Source: Telmatactis stephensoni
Taxonomy: Eukaryota; Cnidaria; Anthozoa; Actiniaria; Isophelliidae
Assembly: GCA_029948255.1 (NCBI GenBank)
Contig: JALIZF010001681.1
Location: 516,410 to 580,409, forward strand
DNA: 64,000 nt
Direction: 5' to 3'
Position 1 is the stretch's first letter. Each line of letters opens with the position of its first letter. Shown here piece by piece: positions 39,601-50,000 of the stretch. The notes under the pieces were generated by a model. The model saw nothing but the letters and a program-made list of their open reading frames with translations, was not told the origin of the DNA and did no database searches. Position numbers and translations under genes: made by a program.

Positions 39601-39639
39601 TTCTTCGTTAACAGGAGACGTCGTTAATACAGTACTCAT
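24699..39639 (-). CDS. AXDND1: Axonemal dynein light chain domain-containing protein 1 (AXDND1), 25 exons
   Basis: Exons in transcript order: 39639-39319, 39012-38897, 38138-37970, 37043-36946, 36089-36053, 35935-35864, 35647-35573, 35015-34921, 34754-34716, 33765-33712, 33620-33554, 32932-32895, 32844-32765, 32329-32157, 31904-31809, 31568-31510, 31191-31002, 30280-30111, 28732-28465, 27785-27514, 26822-26591, 26372-26040, 25730-25688, 25373-25298, 24975-24699. All joins are GT-AG and keep one frame: 1149 aa. The start is the only ATG in the exon 1 frame. Family marks: FIPVDILNSLT (about 90), GAGRDISFLYDV (about 145), AEYHIAKNPGVLGLE (about 220), and FNEIIRQVTVECAERGELL (about 290-308), which is the core of the p28/DNALI1 axonemal light-chain domain. 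The rest is mostly helical, followed by an acidic Thr-Pro-Lys region (exon 22) and an Arg/Ser/Thr-rich tail. AXDND1 is associated with cilia and sperm flagella. The human protein is about 1010 aa; the extra length is mainly the C-terminal part. Confidence 0.92.
25780..25965. repeat. Degenerate tandem repeat of about 27 bp in AXDND1 intron 22
   Basis: CGTGAACGTGCAGTGTCGTG recurs with changes about six times. Several frames stay open, giving spurious HDHGTARSRHDH-like peptides. Confidence 0.75.
26893..27240 (+). repeat. Imperfect (CCA/CTA)n trinucleotide tract in AXDND1 intron 20
   Basis: About 350 bases of CCACCA, CTACCA and TCCTCC triplets. All long open frames in it are low-complexity artefacts (poly-Thr on one strand, poly-Gly/Val on the other). 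Confidence 0.9.
27915..28005 (+). repeat. (TTTTG)n followed by (TTG)n in AXDND1 intron 19
   Basis: Short T/G-rich microsatellites, non-coding. Confidence 0.85.
28970..29479. repeat. Perfect (TATTG)n array, about 102 units, in AXDND1 intron 18
   Basis: Some 510 bases of the pentamer read without a visible interruption. AXDND1 RNA would carry (AATAC)n. Since five is not a multiple of three and no phase makes a stop, all six frames stay open, so the long reading frames here are artefacts. The right edge joins a foldback element, beyond which degenerate TGTGTTG/TGTGCTG sequence continues to about 29930. Confidence 0.97.
29478..29592. mobile_element. Foldback element bordering the pentamer array
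   Basis: TATCCCACACCATAGAAAATAC at the left is complemented by GTATTTTCTATGGTGTGGGA at 29571-29590. Confidence 0.8.
29596..29758. mobile_element. Second foldback element, adjacent to the first
   Basis: TAGTTATACAATGCTTTC to ACTTGTATTTTCT on the left pairs with AGAAAATACAAGT through AAAGCATTGTATAACTA on the right. It shares the GTATTTTCT and GGGATATTCCA words with its neighbour, so the two may be relatives. Confidence 0.8.
30781..30944. mobile_element. Foldback element with 9-bp target duplication CATCTCATC
   Basis: The element (30790-30935, 146 bp) starts TAGCCTGCGTAGCGGCGTAA and ends with the exact complement. It is flanked by CATCTCATC at 30781-30789 and 30936-30944. The interior is purine-rich on the left and pyrimidine-rich on the right. 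No transposase. It lies in AXDND1 intron 17. A 9-bp duplication is typical of Mutator-like elements. Confidence 0.88.
31973..32095 (+). repeat. (GGGA)n microsatellite in AXDND1 intron 14
   Basis: About 30 GGGA units with a few GGAA variants. The exon ending at 32157 lies 60 bases away. Confidence 0.9.
32977..33154. mobile_element. Foldback element with 9-bp target duplication GAGTTATCC
   Basis: Element 32986-33145 begins GAGCCTCCTCCGCAGGCAAC and ends GTTGCCTGCGGAGAAGGCTA. GAGTTATCC flanks it at 32977-32985 and 33146-33154. The interior contains GGGCTTCCTGTTTAGG, also seen in the repeats at 6550 and 8508. In AXDND1 intron 11. Confidence 0.88.
34239..34586. mobile_element. Non-autonomous hAT-like element with 8-bp target duplication GCCCGTTA
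   Basis: Element 34247-34578 (332 bp) has terminal repeats CAGTGGCGTAGCGAGG and CAGAGGCGTAGCGAGG (reverse complement of the right end), with C-runs inside each end. GCCCGTTA flanks it at 34239-34246 and 34579-34586. An 8-bp duplication and CA-starting ends fit the hAT superfamily. No transposase. In AXDND1 intron 9. Confidence 0.88.
35190..35540. repeat. Tandem duplication of about 165 bp plus an inverted fragment
   Basis: AAAGACTGCTAGCGAGTGAA to CTGACGTTTTGAGCC occurs at 35190-35312 and again at 35357-35482. A short inverted copy (GGCTTGAAACGTCAGTAAGT to TATCTCCTTTT) follows at 35504-35535. In AXDND1 intron 7. Confidence 0.8.
36525..36840 (-). mobile_element. tRNA-derived SINE, minus orientation
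   Basis: On the minus strand the head has GGTGGCTGAGCAGTTAAAAG (A-box-like) and CAGGTTCCTGG (B-box-like). The body includes AGTGTCCCCCAGTTAGTGC. It ends with A/T-rich tail sequence. A second copy with the same layout lies at 49498-49802. This copy is more diverged. In AXDND1 intron 4. Confidence 0.75.
37155..37355. mobile_element. Foldback element in AXDND1 intron 3
   Basis: TACGCATCCAGCCAGACTAA at about 37172 faces TTAGTCTGGCTGGATGCGTA at about 37317, with a further block GATTGGGATTTGGTCAAT pairing inside. Confidence 0.8.
37790..37890. mobile_element. Small foldback element with CGGCTACGCCTCG core
   Basis: GGAAGATGTAAAGCACTCGA and GAAAAGCAAGAGAAA pair with TTTCTCTTGCTCTACATCTTCC. Related sequences with CGAGGC-TGGCCGAG lie near 47690 and 63830. 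Confidence 0.65.
38297..38490. mobile_element. Palindromic element, GATTTCGTAYGA family
   Basis: Begins TAGAGTGGATTTCGTACGA and ends TCATACGAAATCCACTCT. The interior has repeated CACGGCA/TGCCGTG words. Same family as 60182-60317 and 63130-63277. In AXDND1 intron 2. Confidence 0.8.
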
Positions 39640-39865
39640 TTTTTCGAAATTATCTCGTCTTTGTATTTGATGTTTCCTAGAATTCACGGAAAGTTTCGCA
39701 TCAATTACTCCATTTATGAATCACTTATGTTCTTCAATCATCCAAGTGCCACTTTCTTCCCAGTTTGTACCACTTTATAGGCTAATTTCAAAGCTAAAAA
39801 CCATCCAATCTCTTTTTGTCAACATTCTCGTCCGCCATGTTGATTTTGCCTGTTGTCGACTTGCT

Positions 39866-39879
39866 GTCGTCATGGACAC
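39866..39879. promoter_or_regulatory. Candidate RFX X-box upstream of AXDND1
   Basis: GTCGTCATGGACAC lies about 227 bases before the AXDND1 ATG. It resembles the palindromic X-box (GTNNCC-ATGG-NAAC style) that RFX factors bind at cilia genes, with mismatches. Position and gene function support it; the motif match alone is weak. Confidence 0.3.
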
Positions 39880-40490
39880 CGCAGCACAGGAAGCCCAAAG
39901 AAAAAGTTTCCGATATGCCTTATATATTCAAGAGATTCGGAAACTTTTTCACTAATACTCTCTTGCCTTATTCTTTTTCTTTTTCTTTTCCTTTTATACT
40001 GAAATCTTTTTCATCACCATACATGCACAGGTGGCTTAATGCTCGTCGTGCTCTCCACTGCTCTACTTCTATACACCTTCCAATTCAATTTCTTTTCTCG
40101 ACACACTGATTGATAATTACGATATAATCTAGGTTGTTTGCATATATCATATAGTTACATCAATTTATAATTTATTGCATAATTTATTGGATCTTATAAT
40201 TCACACAAGAATTTTTGTGTGGTCATTTCTTCTGCAAGTCGTTTAGATCTGAAATACGTATGCCTTTTCGGCGTTCCAAATGTAGAGATGTACAGAGATG
40301 TACCATTTCATATGATAGCGTGTGAACGGGCAGTGGGGATGGGAGGGAGAGGAGGAGTCTCTTACCTTCCTCGACCCCTCCTCTCCCTCCTTAGAATCTG
40401 TTCACATGCTATTTCGATGACTGAGAGCTCTCCTACGCAAAGGTGTTTCAGCTTCGTGACGTCACTAAACGGAGCTTTTAGTATATAATC

Positions 40491-40770
40491 CCAAAAGTCA
40501 CAGTTACCATAGCTGGTAAAAGGACGTGAAAATTAGTAAGACTGTAAAGTCTGAATGAAGTAAGTTCAAAACTTACGAAGATATGAAGTTTCAAAAATCG
40601 AAATTTTGTTGGTAGGCAAGAGATGTCTACCAGCAAAGGTCTCCTTACGAAATTGCCACTCTTCAAAAATTAATATTTTTGCGAGTTTTAAATTTTCTTC
40701 CTTCAAACTTCACTATGTTGCTAATTTCAATCTTTTATCATGCTCCGTTTCCAACGATGGTAATTATTTC
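40491..40770. mobile_element. Foldback element, ACCATAGCTGGAAAGAGC family
   Basis: Left end CACAGTTACCATAGCTGGTA, right end CCAACGATGGTAATTATT, central palindrome GGTAGGCAAGAGATGTCTACC. Second copy of the family seen at 21278. Confidence 0.75.
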
Positions 40771-42112
40771 TCTAGTACTAATCTAAAAGTATCTGATAAA
40801 AGCTTATTAAACACAACTCGGAGCCCTGAGGACGATTCTGTTCCCTGCGAGGGAGAAATAAAGGGAAGAGGGAGGGGAGGAGGAAAAGGAAATTAAAGGG
40901 AAATTATACATTTTATTTTCAAAACGGGATGTCGTCAGTGCTATCGAGAGGTGATTACGTGACGTAATCCTAGTATCAGGTCATCAGTTATATATGAGTA
41001 TCATATTCTATGACCATCAATAACATCATCATCGTAACACTATTACTTATACGAATCTACACACTCTCTTTATATACAGTAATACTTCACAATTGCTAGC
41101 ATTATTTAAGGTAAGATACCTATTGTTTTAGATATAATGGTGTTAGTGGCCTTTAATAATAGCTGAAAGTTTGAGCTTTTGAATGGTACTCTACATATAT
41201 TATAACTATATAAGTATATCGATACCTGGCTCACGCCGCTTTCGCTCATTTACAGTTTTATATCTATTCCAGTTGTACTTTTGACACAAAATCCATTTCA
41301 GAGAAATGTTCGTTACACTACTATTTGTAGCGAATTCGAATGAACGTTCTCCTTTGATCCTTACGCATTTCTGTTTTCTTTAACCCCCGGTTTAATCAGA
41401 TCGTGCGCTAAGTCTGTCCGAGTCTTTGTAAATATGATTCTTTAGTTCCGAAATGTTTTCATTTGTCACTATCTGTGGTGGTGATTTCTGGAGTGAAATT
41501 TAAGTCTTACAAATATGAATAGAATGAGCTAGACTTTCTTTGCTTGTATTTAATAACACGGAATACTGATATCAGCGGATATCTTTGCCTCATTTCCGGT
41601 GTTGAGTGAGCGTCGCAAAAATACTGTATTTTCTTTACAAATATACAAGTAATAAAACTCCGATTGCGGCCAATTTTGTTAACGGATCACTTGTACTTAA
41701 ACCACGAGTAAATTCTCTAAAAGAAATGTTCAAGCAACGACGGCTTAATTCACGTACATTCATCATCCACCGTCAGTTTTCCGGGGTGGAATAGGAGTTT
41801 TGCTAGATGCGTGAGTTGCTCCAAAATAACTCGTCCCGACGCACCCGCCCGCCAAGTAACTATCCGCGTAGTACGTGATTGTGCCAAAATTAGCTGCGTG
41901 ATGTTTGACCGGACTCGCGCGTGTTACGTAATTTGCCGTTAAAGGATACGGTTTGATTGCGGAAATCCGCGATTAGTACCCCGCACTGCCATTTTTCCAC
42001 CATGTTCTTCAGAGGGAAGAAAAGTTTTACTAGTAACTGGAGAAAGGCCGATCCCACGCGGTGTACCTACTTCTCTTCAGCTACAAAAGCTGGATGAGTT
42101 CTTATGGGTCGG

Positions 42113-42239
42113 GAGAGGGATTGCCCTGCGAGCTACCCTGGGTTCCAGGGGTTTATCGTCTCCTTAAACCCCTGGAGCCTAGGGTACCTGCGAGCGGAAT
42201 CGGTTAAAGAAAGACTCTGCTCGCAGGGTAGAGAGGGAT
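42113..42239. mobile_element. Foldback element with 9-bp target duplication GAGAGGGAT
   Basis: Element 42122-42230 (109 bp) starts TGCCCTGCGAGC and ends GCTCGCAGGGTA. GAGAGGGAT flanks it at 42113-42121 and 42231-42239. An inner pair, CCAGGGGTTTA and TAAACCCCTGG, makes a second stem. Confidence 0.85.
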
Positions 42240-43902
42240 ATGCCATTAGAAAGAGAAATGAAACTGACCGAATTCATTTGTTAACATGTGGGTCGTGTCC
42301 TCCACTGCGATCCGAGATGGTTACAGTTTATTATCGACCTTTCACGGATCGATTGATTGATTTTTAAACCAGCTGTATCACCACAAACTTTATCAATTTT
42401 GGGTTTAGTGTGGAATTAGAATTCAGGCTATATGCAAATGCTCTTGACCCGGGTCGTGGCGGTATACGTGACAGTGCATGGTCGTGAAGTCAATCCAATG
42501 ATATGATGCAAATTAATAACTGATGGTGATGATGATGATGATAATGATGATGATGATGTTTTAGTATGTAATCAGTTTTATAAAATAGTTGAGATATAAC
42601 AGCGCGCTGAGTGTAGATATCACTAAGAGGACTTGGCCTCTCACTAAACGTCCCTCTAAATTCCCTCAGCTCTAAAACGGACACCGTCGAGGCCATCAAC
42701 AGACTACTGTTCGTCTTAGAGAGGTGTCCGTGTTTAGAGGGATTTTAAATGCATTAAATGTATGTGTGATTTGTGCAGAAAGGGACCAGACATGGGTGTC
42801 GGTCTTAGTGAGGTGTCCGTCTTGGAGGAAGTTTAAATGCAGTAAATATATGTGATTTGGCCGAAAGGGACCTGATTGGCTGAGAGACCACCAAAATGTA
42901 TGCTCTATTTCACCGGCAAAGACATGGTTTTCAGACAAATGATTATACTTAAATAAAAAATCTATTCGATCACAAATTTTTTCTTTGATAATAGGAAACC
43001 CAAACATAAGAATAAGTTATTCTGTCAGTATCTTTCAAACTTCGGCCTTTTTAAATCCAAAACAAGGCTTTCACCGTGTTGAACGTTGCATGGTTCATAG
43101 AAAACATGTAAACATTTCCAAATCTTGAAGAAGTGTAACTTGTATTTGGCCTTTTCGTCAATTTTCGACTGAGTCATTCTAGTTAATTTATTTCATGATA
43201 AAAAACAGAAAATTCTTATTTTAACATCATTTTTATTTATTGAATTATTTCGATGAAATAAGTTGTGTAGTTTTAGAAATACTAGACTGTAATTTACCGT
43301 TTATGGTGCCATGGTATTTTTCAATAAACCACTTATTATAAACTACTTATTACATATAGCTTGCCACAACTATTAGTTAATTCACGTTTTTCCGACAAAG
43401 AAAATTGGCATGTTTTCAAAGAAATATTGAAATGCGAACAAGATGTATTTAGCTGCTCTATCCAATTTATCAATCGATTTTTCCAGTTCACTTTATAAAC
43501 TTCACCTTTCATTTTTCATTTTTACTTTTCAAAAAATTTCATTTTAATTACACATTAATAAACTAGTTATCACTTGAAACGTCCCAAAATGCCCCAAACT
43601 GAATCAACCGCCTTACACGTATCCAAATTCAGTCTTTAAGAATCAATTTAAAGTTGATTGGACAATAAACAAATTGACGAGAACCCCGCATTTGTTCAAA
43701 CTTCGAGTTCTTGTCCTGCAAGGTGAACAAACACAGTGTGCAAAAATTTATTCAGTCAAGTGGATAGAGTCCTAAAAGACGTCAAATGCGATTCTATGGC
43801 CGATTGTTCTCTTTCAAAAGAAACTACCACTATCCAAACAAACGCAATCTATTGGATGATAATCTCTCCATCAAAAGAGGTCCCGTATGCAAACATCAGT
43901 CG

Positions 43903-43939
43903 TGACGTCACGCAGGTGTGAGATTCAGGCAATTCTATT
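43903..43939. promoter_or_regulatory. CRE and inverted CCAAT box upstream of the ShK-MAM gene
   Basis: TGACGTCA at 43903-43910 and ATTGG at about 43934 lie 90-125 bases before the ATG. A promoter role is inferred from spacing only. Confidence 0.35.
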
Positions 43940-44026
43940 GGTTAATGATATTTAGATACTTGTTGGTTTAGACGAGTTCTGATTTAGTTTAGCTACACTT
44001 TTGGTTCTGTGTTTCACAGGGTAATC

Positions 44027-47000
44027 ATGGAGTTTAAGTGGTACTTAGTTCTTTTGGGTGTAATCTTACTTGGACATTACACCGTTGGAGAAGAAACGTT
44101 TCCAAGGGAAGGTGAGAGTTTCGATTCTGAGGTTCACTCTTAACTTTGTCGGACTAATTATTTAAGTGCATATTTTCAAAGATATGAAAATCTGATACTA
44201 CTTGCAGTATTACAAACTGCATACAATTAGCCTCTACTTTGTGGGTTTATTAGTAAAAACGCTTTAACTTGAGAATGAACTTTTCTTTTTCTTCTTATTC
44301 TTCTTCTTTCCCCCGATTTTCCGTTCAATGAGCTGTGTGTCTCAGCTTAAGTAACTCCTGTTGAACTTCATGAATTATTCGTCAGTATATCTTAGTTTTT
44401 GTGTTTTATGAAAATCCACATGGGAGGCGGCGCAAAAACAAGGATCTGAAAAGAATTCTCAAAATACAATAGAAATACGCCGTTTTTAGGATTTTTTCCT
44501 GATCTTTTTTATGTGTGATCTATTTCATACTTATCAGCAACTTTCAAGTTTAAAATGCCTCATTACCGGCAATCCCTTCCCATATCCCTCACTAAACCAT
44601 CCCTAACCCCATCCCCACCCCCCTGCGACACTTGAGAATTTACTAATTAATTGGTTTGCTGATCGTTGTGATTTGTCAGGGGGTGTATTTAGATATTTCA
44701 CTTTCTTCAGTATAGGGTACTTAATCTGTTGTGTCCTTATGCATGTGTTTCAGAAGAAATCTCCAAAGCTCGTCACCGAAGACAAAGTAAGTTCGACAAT
44801 CGTATAGTGCGTGGTTCCAGTACATTTTATTCTCAGGCTTCATCAGATGCACGTTATTATAATTAATTCGTGGTTTTTAACATGAATAGCGCATCAGGTT
44901 AAGAAAGCTCCTACTTTCTTTTTCTTTTTTCTTTTTTCTTTTTTACGCTATAGAATTATTTTACAATAGAGATTATTTTTACAAATTCTTCTTTACAAAA
45001 ACGGATATTTTTTACAATATAGAAATTTTCTAACAAGACAATGCCGATTTTTGAGATACACATATTTAACCAACAGTTATGTAATTTGTTTTTCTTACAA
45101 ACACATATACACTTACACTCACATACCATAAGTTTACGTTTCGACAAGAGACCATGATACTAAGAGAGCGAAACTCAGTATTGAAGTCTGTACAGACATC
45201 AATACTAAGTTTCGCTCTCTTAGTATTATGGTCTCTTGGTTTCGAGTTGTAATAGGGAATATTCAATAAACCTCCTACCTTCTTTTTATCACAAATATTC
45301 CAGGGTCAATTAGAAAAATAATAATATTTACTTATTGATATTCCTAGGTGTATGTCAGGACCTTAACGATTACTGTTCACAGTGGCCCGACAAATATTGT
45401 CAAGATTACGTAGATTATATGAAAAAGAATTGTCCAAAAAAGTGCGGATACTGCAGTAAGTTTTAGTAATCGACACGGGTGAAAAACGCACTGCGCATGC
45501 TCTAAAATTCGCGGGAATTCGTAGACGCGTTCGTCGTGTTTTCGTTCGTCTTTACAAATAAAAGTTCTGTCGATTCAACTGCATGTTGTGTATTATGCGA
45601 ATTTATCGTGTATTAAATATTTGACCAGGGAAAGAGAACAACTAAAACAATGTTTTAGGAAAAAAATAGCACTAACTTTTCACGTACGGCCTTAACTTTC
45701 AAGGTTTACTAAACCTCCCAATGGTTTTATTTACAACTTCCGAGTATGCGCAATGCGTTTTTCACTCGTGTCTTGGTAATCAGTATCTTCTGAGGTCATC
45801 CACCCTTCTCATTTTGAACACCAATAATTGTGTTTGCGTCAAAGTGAAATGGTTGTCCATATAAAGTGAGTGATAGAAGAGGAGAACAATTTTTACAAAT
45901 AATTTACTGCATGTTAAGCCCAATCTTGATGCCTGAGAACGGGTGATGATATTGGCATATGGGATAAAAGTAAATTGAAGTCTTATTGGATTGACGTTTT
46001 ATTTTTAATTCCATTTCCTTTTGTTTTCCTTCTAGGCGGACCAACAGCACCACGTAAGTATAGGATTGAGCGTGTAAGATTTGACTTTATAAATTATTCA
46101 TTGAAAACCTTTCAGAGTGGATGCCTTCATAAAATATCTATATAAAAATATTCGAAATTCCCTGTGCACGGACCTTGGCATACGCAAACTGCTCTAATTG
46201 GCCCGATAATTAACGTTTGCGCCCGTACCGCGTCGCGCCATGGGTTTGTTTTTCGACGGGCGAGCTCTAGACCTGTTATTATCGGGCGCGTTAGAGCTAT
46301 AGCAGTTCGGTATGACACGGTTACACACTAGGGCTTTCACTATTCGCGCGTTTCACAGTAAATTGCTTTTTCAGTTTTACTATTTATAAAAAGAACAATT
46401 ATCCATATATTCATCCATTCTTGAACTATTTAATTTTATATTATACGTTTGTTTCGAGTTTGTATGTTTGCATTTTTTGTTTGTTTGTTTGTTTGTTTGT
46501 TTGTTTGTTTGTTTGTTTGTTTGTTTGTTTGTTTGTTTGTTTGTTTGTTTGTTTGAGTCTATTTGCTGTGCATCACAGTTACAGTTGAACACAATGATTA
46601 ATTGATTTATATATGTATATACATATGATATTTTCAGCCGTTTGTAAAGATAAATCTCAGTACTGTAAGGGTTGGAAGGCAAGTGGATTCTGTGACCCTT
46701 CTTCTAAGTGGCACAAGTACATGAAGGACAACTGCCCTAAGACGTGTGGTTTCTGTGGGGGTGGGGGTGGTGGTGGTGGAGGAGGTGGTGGCGACTGCTC
46801 TGGAAGTAAGCTTTTAAATAATCACAAGCAATGATTCAGTATAACCAGCAGCCAGCCAGAACGGCTGGTTCTTAAATGGTATACCTCGCTTTTTAGGTCT
46901 GGTTCCAGCTAATACTAAGAACTGACATGTACCATTTAAGAACTGGACGTTCTGGCAAGCTGTTTCCAATAAATGGAAAATTAGCCTGCATTGCTGGCTC

Positions 47001-50000
47001 TCAAAGGAAAGGGAGGGGAGGGAAAGGAAAGGAAGGGAGGGAAAGGAGAGACTGTCTTTTCCTCCTCTCCTCTCCTCCCCAGTTTCCCTCCCCTCGCCTT
47101 TGCCCCCTTCCCCCTCCCCTCGCCTTTCCCCTTCCCCTTCCCTCCCTTTCCCTTGAGAGCTAGCTAGCAACGCAGGCTCATGGAAAATACTCTCATATAG
47201 CTTGCGTGACGGTAGTTTTCCTTCACCGTTATATGACGAGAACATATACTATGTTGTACACAGAGATGATGGGCGTTATAAATGTTATTCATCCAATTGT
47301 TCAAATCATAAATAAGCTACTAGCTACCACTACTACCTGGGCAACACAGGCAGCCCATCATCTTAAAAGGTCAGCATTTTGCTGTCTTCAATCATTTGGC
47401 TAAGCCGGGTCACTCTTTCAGCAACGAAGTGAAATGTAACAATTCTGGACAATTTGTTTGATCAAGTGGGATGTATCCGAAATGGAAGGGGGTGGTTCGG
47501 CAAGGGTGAAGGAAGAATACAGCCCATGTACATACGTACCCCTCTGCTGAGGCATGGCTTACGGCTCCCCCCGTCCCCCCAAACATTTACCAATTAGACA
47601 ACAGAAAGCCGCGCGCCCATGGCGTTATTGACGCACGAGAGAAAATATAAAGAACGATTAACAAACGTAAGAGTGGCACGAGGCGTAGCCGAGTGCGACT
47701 CTAGTTTGTTAAGAGTTCTTTATCTTTTCTCAAGTGCGTCTATAACGCAATGGGCAAGCGGCTTTCTGTTGTCTAATTGATTTATAACAGAGCCTAGAAC
47801 GTTAAAAACGGGGCCGTGCAGCCCATGGGGAAATAGTTCATAGATTTTTCAACCAATCAGAGCGCGCGTTATATGTGTCGCCATCTTAAAAACGAACGAT
47901 TTGAAAAAGACGATGACGAAGATAGTGCGCGCGCAGTGCAGCCCATGGGCAAATAGTTCATAGCTTTCTGGCCAATCAGAGCGCGCGTAAGATTGTAGCT
48001 ATGTTATAAAAATTCATCGACCCTATCTTATGTCATGCCATCTTGTTATGCTTGTACATTAGGCATTAATTCAATCAGTGCTTCGTGGGATTTTAAATAG
48101 TTGCGCCCAGGATTAACCCAGGATTAACACTAATCAACTTTCGAACAACCGGACCCTCACTGGAGACGCTTTTGTTTTATTGGCCCAACAGTTTCTTGAT
48201 GTAAATACACCAAGAAATTGTCATCAAACTGGCCCAGACGCCAAGACTAAGTTGTTCGAGCTTTCAAAATATCCTATATAGTCACACGATGAGCGGGCGA
48301 TTGAAACTGACTGCGGGTCACGAAGTCGAACTTGAGCAGCGGGTCCGGGTTGTTTGATTAGCACAAATCCAGGATCAGTAACTCTAAAGAAAATCATTGA
48401 CTTTAACCCAGGATTAGCGTTAACTTTATAATTACTTCTAATATTTGAAGGGTTCCCTGTGAAAACGGCCTAAGTGACTTTTTTGATGATATTTCTTAAA
48501 TGGTATAAAATGATATCAATTAACTTTCCTATGCTAAAAAATCAATGTCTGGACACCCATCAAAAAGTCACTTAGGTTTTTTTCACAGTAAACCCTTCAT
48601 TTATTAGACGCTTCCAACAAACTCAGAGCCTGTAGCTTCGACACTGATATGTGTGACTGGCACAACGTACCCTTCGATGACCAAATGGACTTCAAGGTAA
48701 CTTCCGGTTCAACTCCAAGTGGGCCTTCCTCTGGACATGGTGGATCAGGTGAGCAAACAAGGAATTCCATATATGCATGATATTATTCCATATTTGGTAC
48801 GTTTTGATTTTATCGTTTTCATGTTAAGATAACGAATGTTGTCGAATTGAGGGGGTCGTAATGTTCGGATGACTTGGCTCGTATTCCACAATCAATAGTT
48901 GCCACCCGCAAAGCTAGTCTGATTCCATAGGTCGTTCCGTATTTTTTGCTCTAGCGTGTGTGAGGGACCCGGGGGGGGGACTCCATTGTAAAAGGATCGG
49001 GTATGCTTGTCGTATCTCTTAGGGGTAAAAATCAGCGATTTGGCATTTCTTAGGGTGTTAAAATTAAAGTTTAGATTTTTAGCATTTCCTGGTCTCTCTC
49101 AGGGTATCAAAAAAACTCACCGCTTATTATCTTGTTAACGTTCTCAAATGGAAGAAATTTGCCCACCAAAATGCGTGTCGACCGTCCCATTTTATGTTCA
49201 TTATGATAATGTTCATTAGCTTGTTATCGCTGGTATCTCTTAGGGGTTAAAAATCGTTCGGCCACGCCATTCTTAAAAGACTTCCGGTATCTTTTAGGGG
49301 TGAGCAACCACCACAGAAAAGCCTAAATCTACTATAGAGTTAATTTTCCCATTTGAACTTATCGCTATTAGTCTAATATTTTATCAAGAACGCGAATTTT
49401 AAAAGAAAAGAAATCCCGTACCCCATCATGAGCACTCTTTGATGGTATTTTATGAATCAGGATGATGAGTTTTTAACTCGCTATATGTACGGCCCATAAA
49501 AATACAATAACTGTTTGTTTAAGTGTCCAAGTCTTCTAGCACTTGCGCACTAATTGGGGGACACTGTACTCTCACACACACTACCTCTACGTTAAGTATT
49601 TTGCAATTAATCCTCAGCTCACATGTTGATTTTTATGGAGGGAGGAAAAACCGGAGAAACCCGGAGAAAACCCTTCGCGGCAAGGGAAGAGAACAAACAC
49701 ATCAAACAAACTCATTCACATCTGGTACAGCGGGGCTTCGAACCAGCGAACCCTAGACCGCTAGAAAGGCCAGCGCTCTAACCGCTCGGCCAACCATGCC
49801 ACCAACCCACGACCACCTAATCTCACATCTTCGCGTTAATAGAGGACTCGGAGGCAACGATTTTTTAAAGTTATTATGATCCTTCGAGCTTTAGATTACC
49901 TCAATATAAGGTAATTTTAAGGAAGAGATCTGAAACAGTGCAAGAACCACTCTCGTTCTCAGACCTCACTCATTCGCATATTGGTAGGGGACATACGACA

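Larger units (their letters stand above)
39885..44026. other. Intergenic region between AXDND1 and the ShK-MAM gene
   Basis: About 4.1 kb. It holds a hairpin at 39909-39951 (AAAAAGTTTCCGA against TCGGAAACTTTTT), foldback elements at 40491 and 42113, and two diverged units containing GAGGTGTCCG at about 42716 and 42808. No open frame with recognisable content. Confidence 0.6.
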
